64,000 nt of DNA from Rhizobium lusitanum (lineage in GTDB: Bacteria > Pseudomonadota > Alphaproteobacteria > Rhizobiales > Rhizobiaceae). The translations under genes and the position numbers were made by a program. The stretch lies in assembly GCF_014189535.1 (NCBI RefSeq), contig NZ_CP050308.1, positions 2,331,501 through 2,395,500 on the forward strand, in the 5' to 3' direction. Below the pieces are notes generated by a model. It made no database searches. It had not been told where the DNA came from and was given only the letters and a program-made list of their open reading frames with translations. Of the stretch, positions 44,164-54,431 are shown one piece after another. How positions within the stretch are numbered: position 1 is the first letter of the stretch; every line of letters starts with the position of its first letter.

Positions 44164-45227
44164 TTACGTCGCGTCCTTGGATCGAGGGTCCGATAGAGCA
44201 GATCGGAAAGCAGGTTGATGCCGATGAAAACCGTGCCGATGACGATGGTGCCGCCGAGCACGGCGTTCATATCGGCATTGCGAAGCGAACTGGTGATGTA
44301 AAAGCCGATGCCCGGCCAGGAGAACACGATCTCCGTCAGCACCGACCCCTCCAGCAGCGATGCATAGGAGAGCGCGATCACCGTGATCAGCGGCACGGCG
44401 GCGCTGCGCAGCGCATGGCCCCAGATCACCCGCGTTTCCGAAAGTCCCTTGGCGCGGGCAGCGACGATATATTCCTGCCCCAGTTCGTTCAGCATGAAAC
44501 TGCGCGTCATGCGGCTGATATAGGCGAGCGACAGATAACCGAGCAGCGAGGCGGGCAGGATGATGTGGCGGAACACGTCCCAGAACACGTCCCATTGCCC
44601 CTGCATGGCGCTGTCGAGCAGGTAGAAGCCAGTGATCGGCGTGAACGTATATTCGTAGGCAATGTCGATGCGGCCGGGATAGGCCACCCAGCGCAGCTCA
44701 GCATAAAAGATAAGGAGTGATATCATCGCCAGCCAGAAGACGGGCACCGAATAGCCGACGAGACCGATGACGCGGACGACCTGATCGATCAGGTTGTTGC
44801 GGCGCACGGCGGCAAGCACGCCGAAGGGAACGCCGAAGACGGCTCCGATGATCGTGCCGACGGTCGCGAGTTCCATGGTCGCCGGAAAGACGCGCCTTAT
44901 ATCGTCCATCACCGGATTGGTCGTCAGCACCGAGGTGCCGAAATCGCCGGTGAGCGCGCTCACCAGATAAAAGTAGAATTGCTGATACAGCGGCTGGTCG
45001 AGATGCATTTCGCGGCGCAGGCGTTCAATCACCTGCGCAGGCGCATGGTCGCCGGCAATCGCCAGCGCCGGATCGATCGGGATCACCCGTCCGATGAAGA
45101 AGGTGACGGCCAGAAGGCCGAGATAGGTCGTGATGGCAACGACCAGGAAGCGCAAGACGCCCATTAGAATGGGCGCGGTACGGCCCTTTTTGGGCCGCAC
45201 CTCCATTTTCCGTTCGACAGTGCTCAA
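44160..45227 (-). CDS. Dipeptide/oligopeptide ABC transporter permease (DppB type)
   Basis: 355-residue permease with six helices: an N-terminal membrane helix (LRFLVVAITTYLGLLAVTFF), the periplasmic LRREMHLDQPLYQQFYFYLV and GDFGTSVLTTNPVMDDI region, and the EAA loop near residue 260 (YIVAARAKGLSETRVIWGHA). The start at 45227 is a TTG with CAGGA upstream; an ATG at 45206 (MEVRPKKGRT) is equally possible. It follows the binding-protein gene by about 20 bases. Confidence 0.9.
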   Translation of the reverse strand: MSTVERKMEVRPKKGRTAPILMGVLRFLVVAITTYLGLLAVTFFIGRVIPIDPALAIAGDHAPAQVIERLRREMHLDQPLYQQFYFYLVSALTGDFGTSVLTTNPVMDDIRRVFPATMELATVGTIIGAVFGVPFGVLAAVRRNNLIDQVVRVIGLVGYSVPVFWLAMISLLIFYAELRWVAYPGRIDIAYEYTFTPITGFYLLDSAMQGQWDVFWDVFRHIILPASLLGYLSLAYISRMTRSFMLNELGQEYIVAARAKGLSETRVIWGHALRSAAVPLITVIALSYASLLEGSVLTEIVFSWPGIGFYITSSLRNADMNAVLGGTIVIGTVFIGINLLSDLLYRTLDPRTRRK

Positions 45228-45248
45228 GGGATCAATCCTGCCGGATTA

Positions 45249-46889
45249 TCACTTCGAGATCGGCCATACGAAGTTGGTGTCGAAGCTTGGACCGAGCTTG
45301 AAATCCTTCACGTCCTTGCGATAGCCGGCCACTTCCGTCTGCTGATAGAGGAAGATGAAGGGGCTGGCTTCCAGGTACTTCTTCTGGATATCCTGATACA
45401 TGGCGGTGCGCTTGGCGGTATCGATCTCGAACAGGGCGGCCTTTGTTTCCTTGTCGAGTTCCGGCGTCGTCCAGGTATTGCGCCAGGCAAGCGTCTTGTT
45501 GGTGCCGGCATCAGAGTTGTCAGGATTGTTCGTGAAAGTATCAGCGTTGGAATGGGGATCCCAATAGTCGTTGCCCCACTGACCGTAATAGATGTCATGA
45601 TTGCGAGCGCGATATTTGGTCAGCTTCTGCTTGCCGTCGCCGGGGATGATTTCCACCTTGATGCCAGCCTGACCGAGCGTCTGCTGGATCGTGGTGGCGA
45701 TGCCGGTATCCGGCTCGATGCTACGCGCGTCCATGGTCACGGAGAAGCCGTCCGGCAGGCCGGCCTTGGCCAGCAGTTCCTTGGCCTTGGCGACATCGAG
45801 CTTGAACGGATTTTCGTCCAGCGCGCCAAGCAGGCCCTTCGGCTCGAAAGTCTGATGGATTTCGCCGATGCCCTTGATCAGCGTCTTGCCGATGGCGTCG
45901 TAGTCGATCAGGTATTTGAAAGCCTGCTGCACTTCCGGCTTGGCAAGGTTCGGGTTCTTCTGGTTGAGGCTGATGTAATAGATCGTGCCCTTCGGCGCAC
46001 TGGTCGAGGCCAATTGCGCGTTCTTTTCCACGGCGGCGAGATCGGTCGGCGACAGATTGCGGGCAATGTCGATATCGCCATTCTCCAGCGCCAGACGCTG
46101 CGCCGAGCTTTCCTTCATGAAGCGGTAGATGACGCGGGTAAGCTTCGGCTTGTCGCCGTAGAAATTTTCATTACGCTCGAGAACCACTGCCTCATTGGCG
46201 CGCCATTCGCGCAGTTTGAACGGGCCGGAACCGGCAAAGCCAGTCTTCAGCCAGCTATTGCCGAAGTCGTTGTCATACTTGTAGTCGGCCGTCGGCGTCG
46301 CCGGCTTGACGTGCTGCTGGACCAACTTCTTGTCGACCACTTCGGCGACGGTGGCGGTCAGGCAGTTCAGCACGAAGCTCGGCGCATAGGGCTTGTCGAC
46401 AGTGAAGACGAAGGTGTTCGGATCGGTGGCCTTTGCCTTTTCCGTGACGTTGTCGCCGGTCAGGCCGAACTGGGTGAGAATGAAGGCCGGGCTCTTGTCA
46501 AGCTTGACCACGCGCTCGAAGGAATAAGCCACATCATCGGCGGTGATCGGATTGCCGGAGGCGAATTTCAAGCCAGGCTTCAGCTTGAACGTATAGGTCA
46601 GATGATCGTCGGAAACCGACCAGCTCTCGGCAAGATCGCCCTGGATCTTGGAGGTATCCTTGATATCGAGGCGGACAAGCAGGCTGTAGGTGTTGCCGGT
46701 GATTTCGGCGGCGGAGAGCTCGTAGGCCTCAGCCGGGTCCATGCTGAGGATGTCGTCAAAGGCGAAACCTTCAACCAGCGTATCCTTCGGCGTTTCGGCG
46801 AAGGCGTTCGGCGCCGCCGCGAGCAAAATCGAGAGAGCCGCGCCGGCCGAAAGGGCGCGGAAGCTGCGGTTCATCCTGGTGATCATCAT
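45249..46889 (-). CDS. Peptide ABC transporter substrate-binding protein (family 5)
   Basis: 546-residue periplasmic binding protein. The signal peptide (basic MMITRMNRSFRA, hydrophobic core to about residue 25, AFA cleavage near 31) is followed by family-5 hallmarks: GDLAESWSVSDDHLTYTFKL and LKPGLKFASGNPITADDVAYS. It is the second gene of the operon led by a dipeptidase, which supports a dipeptide or oligopeptide ligand. The start at 46889 has GGGAA upstream; MNRSF five codons later is an alternative. Confidence 0.9.
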   Translation of the reverse strand: MMITRMNRSFRALSAGAALSILLAAAPNAFAETPKDTLVEGFAFDDILSMDPAEAYELSAAEITGNTYSLLVRLDIKDTSKIQGDLAESWSVSDDHLTYTFKLKPGLKFASGNPITADDVAYSFERVVKLDKSPAFILTQFGLTGDNVTEKAKATDPNTFVFTVDKPYAPSFVLNCLTATVAEVVDKKLVQQHVKPATPTADYKYDNDFGNSWLKTGFAGSGPFKLREWRANEAVVLERNENFYGDKPKLTRVIYRFMKESSAQRLALENGDIDIARNLSPTDLAAVEKNAQLASTSAPKGTIYYISLNQKNPNLAKPEVQQAFKYLIDYDAIGKTLIKGIGEIHQTFEPKGLLGALDENPFKLDVAKAKELLAKAGLPDGFSVTMDARSIEPDTGIATTIQQTLGQAGIKVEIIPGDGKQKLTKYRARNHDIYYGQWGNDYWDPHSNADTFTNNPDNSDAGTNKTLAWRNTWTTPELDKETKAALFEIDTAKRTAMYQDIQKKYLEASPFIFLYQQTEVAGYRKDVKDFKLGPSFDTNFVWPISK

Positions 46890-46925
46890 ATTCTTGTTCC
46901 CTTATTTGGATTTTTATCAGTCTGA

Positions 46926-47993
46926 TTATGCACGCGAGGCGCTGCCCTCTCCCCAGGCGGACGCCAGAATACGAAGCCAATTCTCCCTGCACAGCTTCGC
47001 AAGATCGGCCTCACCATAGCCAACGTTCCGAAGAGCGGCAATCAGCTTTTGATTGCCGGCGGCATCGCCGATATCTGCCGGGATAGTCGCCCCGTCGAAG
47101 TCCGATCCGAGCCCGACGCAATCGATGCCGACGCGTTTGATGAGATGGTCGAGATGGCGGATCATCACCTCGATCGGCGTGTCGGCATCCGAGCGGCCGT
47201 CTTCGCGCAGCATGGCGGTCGCATAGTTGAGGCCGACGATCCCACGGCTCTCCTTGATGGCGTCGAGCTGTTTGTCGGTGAGGTTGCGCGCGACCGGGGT
47301 CAGCGCATGGGCATTGGAATGGCTGGCAACCAGCGGCTGGTCCGATGTCTTCGCCACATCCCAGAAACCTTTTTCGGTGATATGGGCGAGATCGATGACG
47401 ATACCCAGCCGATTGCATTCGCGCACCAGCGCAAAACCTGCATCCGTCAGGCCGGGACCGGTATCCGGCGAACTTGGATAGGCGAACGGCACGCCATGGG
47501 CAAAGACGTTGTTGCGGCTCCAGACGGGGCCGAGCGAGCGCAGGCCGGCGGCATAGAAAGTCTCGAGCGCGACAAGATCAACGTCGATCGCCTCGCAACC
47601 CTCCATATGCATGACGGCGGCGAAGATGCCTTTTTCCATGCTGTCGCGGATTTCGGCGGTCGAGCGGCAAAGCTTCCAGGCGCCGGCGCGGTCGAGCTTG
47701 AGCGCGATCGCCGCCATTTCCAGCGCGATATCGAGCGACGGCGTCCGCTCCAGCGGTGCCGCGAGCGGCGTCGCATAGTGGCCGTTGCGGTCGGGTTCTG
47801 CAAAGACGAGATGGCCCGAGGGGATATAGATGGCGCAGAGACCGCCGGCGAGACCCCCCGCCTTGGCGCGCGGCGCATCGATATGACCGGTCGCTATCCC
47901 ATCCCTGAATTCGGCGACTGGATCGGCACCTTCATTTGTATGATGCCAGAGCCTCAGCAGAACATCGTTATGGCCATCGAATACGGATTGCAT
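46926..47993 (-). CDS. Membrane dipeptidase (renal dipeptidase, M19)
   Basis: 355-residue zinc dipeptidase of peptidase family M19. Metal ligands are visible: FDGHNDVLLRLW near residue 5 (HxD), the bridging Glu in AAVMHMEGCEAI (about 125), and His in VIDLAHITEKGFWDV and in VASHSNAHAL; the C-terminal GLGSDFDGA carries the Asp ligand. It hydrolyses dipeptides, often with a D-residue or dehydropeptides. It is the first gene of the operon with the peptide ABC transporter, so imported dipeptides are probably cleaved by it. The ATG at 47993 has AGGA eight bases upstream. No signal peptide, so cytosolic. Confidence 0.92.
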   Translation of the reverse strand: MQSVFDGHNDVLLRLWHHTNEGADPVAEFRDGIATGHIDAPRAKAGGLAGGLCAIYIPSGHLVFAEPDRNGHYATPLAAPLERTPSLDIALEMAAIALKLDRAGAWKLCRSTAEIRDSMEKGIFAAVMHMEGCEAIDVDLVALETFYAAGLRSLGPVWSRNNVFAHGVPFAYPSSPDTGPGLTDAGFALVRECNRLGIVIDLAHITEKGFWDVAKTSDQPLVASHSNAHALTPVARNLTDKQLDAIKESRGIVGLNYATAMLREDGRSDADTPIEVMIRHLDHLIKRVGIDCVGLGSDFDGATIPADIGDAAGNQKLIAALRNVGYGEADLAKLCRENWLRILASAWGEGSASRA

Positions 47994-48229
47994 CGTCTAT
48001 CCTGGATAAAAGCTCGAACGAGCAGAGGGAAAGCGGCCAGAATAGAAAAGATGACAGGATTCGCCATCCCTAAATGAAAAAAATCTTCATCAGCATGAAG
48101 GGTGCAGGCGGACAGAAGCGGGAGCAACGGTCAGAAGTAAGTGTGTCGTCTCATTCGGAAATTTTGCGACGACGCTTGCCAAGCGTTTGGTCTTGTGGAT
48201 TGCTCCACTAAAATAGTTGGGAGCATCAT

Positions 48230-48868
48230 ATGTCTGTCGAACACTGGCTTGCCTTTGTCGCCGCATCCGCCGTGCTTTTGGCGATCCCCGGACCGACAAT
48301 CCTTCTCGTCATATCCTACGCCCTCGGGCATGGGCGCAAGGCGACGACAGCAACCGTTGCAGGGGTCGCGCTTGGCGACTTCACGGCAATGACCGCCTCC
48401 ATGCTTGGCCTTGGCGCGCTGCTTGCCACATCGGCTGCGATCTTTACCGGCCTCAAGTGGATTGGCGCGGCCTATCTCATCTATCTCGGCATCAAGCTCT
48501 GGCGCGTTCCGGTCTCTGACAGAGCATCAGAAACGGAGGACACCGGGGCGGGGAAAGAGCGGCCGTTCCGAATTTTCCTGCACACCTATGCGGTGACCGC
48601 GCTCAATCCGAAGAGCATCATTTTCTTCGTCGCCTTTCTTCCGCAATTCCTCGACACCTCGCAGCCCATCACTTTTCAGATGGTCGTCTTTGAGGTGACA
48701 TTCCTCACTCTGGCGACGTTGAATGCCACCACCTATGGTCTCATGGCCTCAATGGCCCGAAAGACGATCCGTAAGCCAAGCGTGCAACGTCTGGTCAATC
48801 GAACTGGCGGAACGCTGATGATCGGTGCCGGTCTGCTCGCGGCGGGATGGAAAAAGACTGCGGCTTGA
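48230..48868 (+). CDS. LysE family exporter
   Basis: 212-residue inner-membrane exporter of the LysE/RhtB family with six hydrophobic segments. The N-terminal motif AIPGPTILLVISYALGHGRK (residues 18-37) and NPKSIIFFVAFLPQF near residue 125 are diagnostic. Divergent from the dipeptidase operon, with about 235 bases between the starts. An amino acid or breakdown product is the probable cargo; the link to the dipeptide operon is only positional. Confidence 0.9.
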   Translation: MSVEHWLAFVAASAVLLAIPGPTILLVISYALGHGRKATTATVAGVALGDFTAMTASMLGLGALLATSAAIFTGLKWIGAAYLIYLGIKLWRVPVSDRASETEDTGAGKERPFRIFLHTYAVTALNPKSIIFFVAFLPQFLDTSQPITFQMVVFEVTFLTLATLNATTYGLMASMARKTIRKPSVQRLVNRTGGTLMIGAGLLAAGWKKTAA

Positions 48869-49139
48869 TGGCCGCAACTATTCTGGTATCCGCAACGTCG
48901 CGACGGACACTCGAAACCTGGCGTAGGGATTACATTGAGAGCCGTCCTCACACAGCCCTTGGCTATTTGACGCCGTCGCGTCCGTGAAAGTTCGTCGTCC
49001 ACATTTCCGGTGCCTACACGGTCTGTTTACCAAATAATTTGAGGAAGAACCGGAAATCTAGATTTCCGTCAATGTTCGCAAAATATTCAACTCTTCCAGA
49101 TAATGCGGCGCCATTGAATGACCATTGGTGCATTACTTG

Positions 49140-50306
49140 ATGATCAACGAACTTGATATGCCAACGGTGCTCTTCTTACAGAAGACATCTTATATCGCCG
49201 GTGCAATGACCTTAGGGTATCTGCGAGCTACCTCGACCGAAAGCCGCGGGGTCGGACTGCTCGCGGCCAGTTTCGTTGTCCTGGCTGGAGGCTCAACCCT
49301 TGCCGGACATGCCGAAATCCATCCCGCGCTCTACGGTCCTCTCAGCCTCATCAATATCGTTCTTGCGGTACTGGGATATTGCCTGCTCGGGTTGGCCTTT
49401 ATCGTGATCAGTAACCCCGAGCGGAAAATCAAGACGGTATTCGTGGTTATACCTGCAGCAGTGACGCTAGCCACGGGATTGATCACAGCATTCCATCTGA
49501 ACAACACGTATCGAGCCACGACCTTTACTTTTCTCGGCTGCTTGACGATGGCGGCCACGGCGGCCGTCGTGTTCCTTGATGCACACCGTGAGCCGCTTCC
49601 CATCCGGAAACTCGTTGCGGCGATTCTTGCAGCTGCCAGCCTCCTCTCCTTGATCATGGGTCTGGAGTTCTGGTTCGACGCCTTTCCTCTCCTCGATGTG
49701 GCGAGCGGCTTTTTCCTGATGATCCTTTCAAAGTTCGTGCTCGCGATTGCGATCGTGATTTTCATCAGCGAACGCCAGCATATGAAGATTCGGCATCTGG
49801 CCGATCATGACGCTCTTACAGGCCTTCACAATCGTCGCTTTTTCAATGCGAACGCGCCCAAGCAGCCCCTACGGGGCGATGCAATTCTGTATCTCGATAT
49901 AGATCATTTCAAACAGTTGAACGATCGTTGGGGGCATGCAGCAGGCGACGAAGTTCTCGCGACGATGGCTCAGGCGGTGCAATCGATTTTACCGCAGTCG
50001 GCATTGCTTGCGCGTCACGGGGGAGAGGAATTCATAGTTTTCCTACCTGCAAAAGCCGGGGACGCATTACTCCATGCCGAGCGGATCCGCCAAGCCGTCG
50101 CGGAGCTTCGCTATCCTACACTTGGGACCGAGATGACCGTGACCACGAGCATTGGTATAGCAAGAACCGTGCAGGAATATTCGGAACTCTCGGATCTTTG
50201 CCGGGAAGCCGACCGCGCCTTGTATTTGGCTAAAGCCGCAGGCCGAAACCGTGTTTGTGACGCCGAGTTCAACTCCGCTCCGGAGAATTATCGGCGCTCT
50301 GCATAA
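49140..50306 (+). CDS. Membrane-anchored diguanylate cyclase (GGDEF)
   Basis: 388 residues: seven or so hydrophobic segments (about 10-205) form a membrane sensor, followed by a GGDEF domain (about 215-380). The active site reads RHGGEEFIVFLP, with the catalytic Glu present, and DIDHFKQLNDRWGHAAGDEV binds metal and GTP. No RxxD inhibitory site was seen before GGEEF, so product inhibition is likely weak. The N-terminal region has no recognised sensor family name. The start is uncertain: TTG at 49125, ATG at 49140 and ATG at 49158 (MPTVLF) are open, and none has a clear ribosome site. Expected product: c-di-GMP. Confidence 0.88.
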   Translation: MINELDMPTVLFLQKTSYIAGAMTLGYLRATSTESRGVGLLAASFVVLAGGSTLAGHAEIHPALYGPLSLINIVLAVLGYCLLGLAFIVISNPERKIKTVFVVIPAAVTLATGLITAFHLNNTYRATTFTFLGCLTMAATAAVVFLDAHREPLPIRKLVAAILAAASLLSLIMGLEFWFDAFPLLDVASGFFLMILSKFVLAIAIVIFISERQHMKIRHLADHDALTGLHNRRFFNANAPKQPLRGDAILYLDIDHFKQLNDRWGHAAGDEVLATMAQAVQSILPQSALLARHGGEEFIVFLPAKAGDALLHAERIRQAVAELRYPTLGTEMTVTTSIGIARTVQEYSELSDLCREADRALYLAKAAGRNRVCDAEFNSAPENYRRSA

Positions 50307-50450
50307 TGCAGAACCACGACCAGCCACGGCCGCTTCCCGCCGCCATGACCCCGGGCAGGCTATAGCCGCATCTTAACATCTGCCCGCCACTGAAGTGCAG
50401 ATCCAAAACGAACCAACATTTCAGCGAGAATCGCAGTTAATTGGTATTGG

Positions 50451-50673
50451 CTACAATCTCCAGAACGAATGGGCTTGCCAAGCTCTCCGTCCGACCAACA
50501 AAAGGACGGCCAGCGATAGGATCAGCGCCGGAAACATCACGATGATGCCTAGCTTGAGGAAAGCCCATGCCCCCAGTGCGGGCCCTACCGGCGTAAAGCG
50601 GCAAGCCACAAAATCGTGGCCAGCAAGCCGGTAGGGAGAGGTTAGAGCCAAGATCGACGCCGATCAGTGTCAT
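50451..50673 (-). pseudogene. Decayed C-terminal remnant of an ArsB-type anion permease
   Basis: Three frames must be combined to see it: MTLIGVDLGSNLS from 50673; then TGLLATILWLAALRR in the next frame; then GPALGAWAFLKLGIIVMFP with ALILSLAVLLLVGRRAW in the third, ending at 50451. In sequence this is the last 70 or so residues of ArsB/arsenite permeases (IGVDLGPNLS-TGSLATILWL, ... FLKLG..VMPPAL). At least two frameshifts separate the parts and the rest of the gene is absent. It lies 39 bases past the rbsC-like stop, on the same strand, suggesting an old deletion or insertion boundary here. Confidence 0.75.
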
Positions 50674-50711
50674 GCCCCCGCCTTGAGACATCCGTGAAAG
50701 CCTCGGCTGTT

Positions 50712-51737
50712 CTAACGTTTCGCTCGCTTCTTCTGACGATAGACGTCGATGGCCACAGCCGCGATGATGATAACGCCCTTGGCGATTTCCTGATAATAGG
50801 CGTCGACGTTCAGGAAGGTGAAGCCTGAGATCATCACGCCGAGGATGACCGTGCCGATCACCGTGCCGGCGATGCGCCCGACGCCGCCGGTGAGCGAGGT
50901 GCCACCGATGACGGCCGCTGCAATCGCGTCCAGCTCGTAGGTCACGCCCATACCGGCCTGCGCCGTCTGGACGCGGGCCGCCGTGATAATGCCCGCAAGA
51001 CCCGCCAGCAGACCGGCGATCGCATAGACCTTGACCAGATGCCCCTCGACATTGATGCCGGAGACGCGCGCCGCCTGAATGTTGGCGCCGATCGCATAGG
51101 TGAACTTGCCGTAGCGCGTGTAGCGCAGCACGATATGGAAAGCGAACGCGACCACCAGGAAGACGATGACGGGCCAGATGCCGGTGCCGATGAAGTTGAA
51201 CTGGTCGGTGAGGCCCGAGATCGGCTGTCCCTTGGTGTAGAGCTTCGACAGGCCGCGCGCCGAGACCATCATGCCGAGAGTGGCGATGAAAGGCGGTATC
51301 TTCGTTCTCGTGATGAGCAGGCCGTTCACATAGCCGGCGGCAAGACCGATCAGCAGGCCGACACCGATCGGAACGAAAAACGGCAGATCGGTAAGCGCGG
51401 GATAAAGCGCCCGGGTCCATGTGGAGGACTGGGCGAAACTAGCCGCGATCATCGCCGTCAAACCGACAACTGAGCCCGACGATAGATCGATGCCCCCGGT
51501 GATGATGACCTGCGTCACCCCGACCGAGATGATCCCGATGACCGAGACCTGCAGGATCATGATCTTCAGGCGCTGAATGTTGAGCAGGAAGCTCTGGCCG
51601 ACGAAGATCCAGCCGAGGATCTCGCAGAGGAGCGCGATGCCGATCAGCACGAGGAAAATGCCGAGTTCCGGCGGCACGCGACTGCGCCTCGAACGCGTCA
51701 GCGACGGTGCGACCGTCTCTGCAACTTTGCTAACCAT
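50712..51737 (-). CDS. Ribose-type sugar ABC transporter permease
   Basis: 341-residue permease of the RbsC/XylH family (BPD_transp_2). It has about ten hydrophobic segments, and the family motif GGIDLSSGSVVGLTAMIAAS (about residues 86-105). The start at 51737 has GGGAGGA seven bases upstream. Third gene in the order binding protein, ATPase, permease. No kinase or regulator gene is linked, so the sugar cannot be named. Confidence 0.9.
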   Translation of the reverse strand: MVSKVAETVAPSLTRSRRSRVPPELGIFLVLIGIALLCEILGWIFVGQSFLLNIQRLKIMILQVSVIGIISVGVTQVIITGGIDLSSGSVVGLTAMIAASFAQSSTWTRALYPALTDLPFFVPIGVGLLIGLAAGYVNGLLITRTKIPPFIATLGMMVSARGLSKLYTKGQPISGLTDQFNFIGTGIWPVIVFLVVAFAFHIVLRYTRYGKFTYAIGANIQAARVSGINVEGHLVKVYAIAGLLAGLAGIITAARVQTAQAGMGVTYELDAIAAAVIGGTSLTGGVGRIAGTVIGTVILGVMISGFTFLNVDAYYQEIAKGVIIIAAVAIDVYRQKKRAKR

Positions 51738-51769
51738 GGTTCAATCCTCCCTTGCGATAATTGGCGGCG

Positions 51770-53311
51770 TCACTGCGCGGCCAGCTCCATCACCTTCACT
51801 TGAGTTGCATCCGCACGATCGAGGAAACCGGTCACCCGCCCCTCATGCATCACCATGATACGGTCGCTCATGCCGAGCACTTCCGGCATCTCCGAGGAGA
51901 TCATGATGACAGCGACGCCGTTGCGCGCCATTTCCGTGACCAGGCGATGAATCTCCGCCTTGGCACCGACGTCGATGCCACGGGTCGGTTCATCCAGGAT
52001 CAGGATGCGCGGATTGGTGAGCATCCAGCGGCCGATCAGCACCTTCTGCTGATTGCCGCCGGAGAGATTCTCGATGCGTTCGTCGAGGTTCGGCGTCTTG
52101 ACGCGCAGCTTGCGCGCCATCTCCTCGCAAACGTCCGCGACCGCACCCTCCTGCACGAAGCCGCCACGGACGAATTTGTCCTGCAGCACGGCGATCTGCA
52201 TGTTTTCGAGCACGCTGAGGATCAGCAGACAGCCCGTGTCCTTCCGGTCTTCCGTCAGGAAGGCCATGCGATGGCTGATCGCCACCGCCGGCGAGGAGAT
52301 GTCGACCTGCTTGCCGAACAACTCGATCGTGCCTGAGGAAGCCGGCGTCACGCCAAACAGCGTCTCGGCGACATTCGAGCGGCCGGAGCCGACCAGCCCG
52401 GCAACGCCGAGGATTTCGCCGGCCCTGACATCGAAGGAGATATCGGAGAAAACACCATCCAGGTTGAGATTTTTGACGGAAAGAAGCGTCTCGCCGATCG
52501 GCACCTCTTCCTTCGGGAACATCTGGGTGATCTCGCGGCCGACCATCATGCGGATGATGTCGTCGCGCGTGACGTCGGTCGACGCGTGCGTGCCGATATA
52601 TTTGCCGTCGCGGAATACCGAGAATTCATCGGCGATCTCGAACAGCTCGTTCATCTTGTGGGTGATGTAGACGATGCCGATGCCCTGCTCGCGCAGACCC
52701 CGGATAATCTCGAAGAGATGCGCAACCTCACGCTCGGTCAGCGCCGAGGTCGGCTCGTCCATGATCAGGACGTCAGAATCATAGGAGACCGCCTTGGCGA
52801 TCTCGACCATCTGGCGGCTGGCGACCGAAAGCTCGCCCACCTGGATTTCCGGATCGATGTTGATGTTCAAACGACGGAAGAGGTCCTCCGTCTTCCGGCT
52901 CATCTCTGCATGATCGACGAAGCCAAAGCGGTTCTTCGGCTCGCGGCGGATCCAGATATTCTCCGCAACCGTCATATACGGCATCAGGTTGAGCTCCTGA
53001 TGGATCATCGCAATGCCGTTTTCCAACGCATCAAGCGGTGATTTCAGGCGGATCGCGACGCCTTTCAGAAGCACTTCGCCCTGATCCGGTACATAGATGC
53101 CGGCCAGAATCTTCATCAGTGTCGACTTGCCGGCACCGTTTTCGCCCATCAGCGCATGCACCGTGCCACGCTTCAAACGGAAGGAAACGTCATCGAGGGC
53201 CACCACACCCGGAAATTCCTTGCGGATGCCTTCGGCGCTCAACAGATAAGCGGCATTGGGAACCACGCCGCTGGCGCGCACCGCAGCCATGGTGGATGGG
53301 CTGACAACCAT
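51770..53311 (-). CDS. Ribose-type sugar ABC transporter ATP-binding protein
   Basis: 513-residue double ABC ATPase of the RbsA/XylG/MglA type. The first domain has Walker [10 protein letters not shown] (about 55-63) and [32 protein letters not shown]; the second has the degenerate GLVGSGRSN and signature [15 protein letters not shown] with [12 protein letters not shown]. The ATG at 53311 has GGGAGAG upstream; an open extension to 53368 is unsupported. Works with the permease 32 bases downstream. Confidence 0.92.
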   Translation of the reverse strand: MVVSPSTMAAVRASGVVPNAAYLLSAEGIRKEFPGVVALDDVSFRLKRGTVHALMGENGAGKSTLMKILAGIYVPDQGEVLLKGVAIRLKSPLDALENGIAMIHQELNLMPYMTVAENIWIRREPKNRFGFVDHAEMSRKTEDLFRRLNINIDPEIQVGELSVASRQMVEIAKAVSYDSDVLIMDEPTSALTEREVAHLFEIIRGLREQGIGIVYITHKMNELFEIADEFSVFRDGKYIGTHASTDVTRDDIIRMMVGREITQMFPKEEVPIGETLLSVKNLNLDGVFSDISFDVRAGEILGVAGLVGSGRSNVAETLFGVTPASSGTIELFGKQVDISSPAVAISHRMAFLTEDRKDTGCLLILSVLENMQIAVLQDKFVRGGFVQEGAVADVCEEMARKLRVKTPNLDERIENLSGGNQQKVLIGRWMLTNPRILILDEPTRGIDVGAKAEIHRLVTEMARNGVAVIMISSEMPEVLGMSDRIMVMHEGRVTGFLDRADATQVKVMELAAQ

Positions 53312-53386
53312 CTTTTCTCTCCCGTAATGTGGCGGAATTTGTGAGGATGCGGGCTCACGCGCCCGCATCCGTCGATAGCGACGGCG

Positions 53387-54316
53387 TCAGTTCTTCTTGA
53401 CGAAGTCCTTGACGTTTGCCGGCGTCACGAGCTGGAAGGGAATGTAGACCTTCTTCTCGACCTTACCGCCCTTGGCAAGCGTCAGCGCGGCATCAACGGC
53501 GCCCTTGCCCTGGCCGGCGGCGTCCTGGAACACCGTGACCTTCAGATCGCCGGCCTGCATCGAGGCCAAGGCGTCCTGCGTCGCGTCGACACCGGCAACG
53601 ACGATCTTATCCAGCGACTTGCCGGAAGCCTTCAGCGCCTGGATCGCGCCGATCGCCATTTCGTCATTGTTGGCGATGACCGCATCGAATTCGAGACCGC
53701 TGGAGAGCCAGTTGGTCACAAGGTCGGCGCCCTGGGTGCGCTGCCAATTGGCAGTCTGTTCCTGGACGATGGTGATACCCTTGCATTCGTCGGTGGCGAG
53801 AACGTCATGCACGTCCTTGGTGCGCATGCGGGCTGCCTGGTTGGACAGTTCGCCCATCATGACGACGGCCTTACCCTTACCACCCAGAAGACGGCACACT
53901 TCCTTGGCTTCCAGCGTGCCGGATTCCAGCTCGTTGGAGGCCACGAAGGCTTGCCCTTCCGGCAGGCTGTCGACGTTTGCCGGCTCGCGGTTGACGAAGA
54001 TCAGCGGGATCTTCGCTTCTGCCGCCAGCTTCGAAATGGCAGCAGTCGCATCCGTATCAACCGGGTTGACGATGATGGCATCGACCTTACTGGCGATGAA
54101 GTTCTGGATCTGGCTCTGCTGCTTGGCGATATCGTTCTGTGCGTCCTCGACCTGCAGCTTCACGCCCGGCGTCGTCTTGGCATAATCCTGCATGCCGTTG
54201 CGCAGAACGGTCAGGAAGTTGTCATCGAACAGCGCCATCGACACGCCGATAGTTTCGGCATGCGCCGCGGTCGAGAGCATCAGCGCCATAGCGGAGCCAA
54301 GAATAAGTTTTCTCAT
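53387..54316 (-). CDS. Ribose-type sugar ABC transporter substrate-binding protein
   Basis: 309-residue periplasmic binding protein of the RbsB/peripla_BP_4 class. Signal peptide MRKLILGSAMALMLSTAAHA; mature part begins ETIGVSMALFDDNFLTVLRN, with IVNPVDTDATAAIS (about 80-93) and ANNDEMAIGAIQALKASGK (about 220) typical of the ligand cleft and hinge. The ATG at 54316 has GGGAGG upstream. First gene of the sugar ABC operon; ligand unknown, a pentose or sugar alcohol is likely. Confidence 0.92.
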   Translation of the reverse strand: MRKLILGSAMALMLSTAAHAETIGVSMALFDDNFLTVLRNGMQDYAKTTPGVKLQVEDAQNDIAKQQSQIQNFIASKVDAIIVNPVDTDATAAISKLAAEAKIPLIFVNREPANVDSLPEGQAFVASNELESGTLEAKEVCRLLGGKGKAVVMMGELSNQAARMRTKDVHDVLATDECKGITIVQEQTANWQRTQGADLVTNWLSSGLEFDAVIANNDEMAIGAIQALKASGKSLDKIVVAGVDATQDALASMQAGDLKVTVFQDAAGQGKGAVDAALTLAKGGKVEKKVYIPFQLVTPANVKDFVKKN

Positions 54317-54431
54317 GATTTTCCTCCCAATTGCGGTGTCCGGCCACACCCCTCATTGATACCGGAACCCTCGGTTTCGACCGCAGGGCCAAAAATCCAG
54401 GCCGCCATCACTCCCATAACAGCGGACTTAA

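Noticed and set aside
50437..51420. 327-codon minus frame overlapping the sugar permease
   Set aside because: It is out of frame with the clear RbsC-type gene; only its last part overlaps the ArsB relic.
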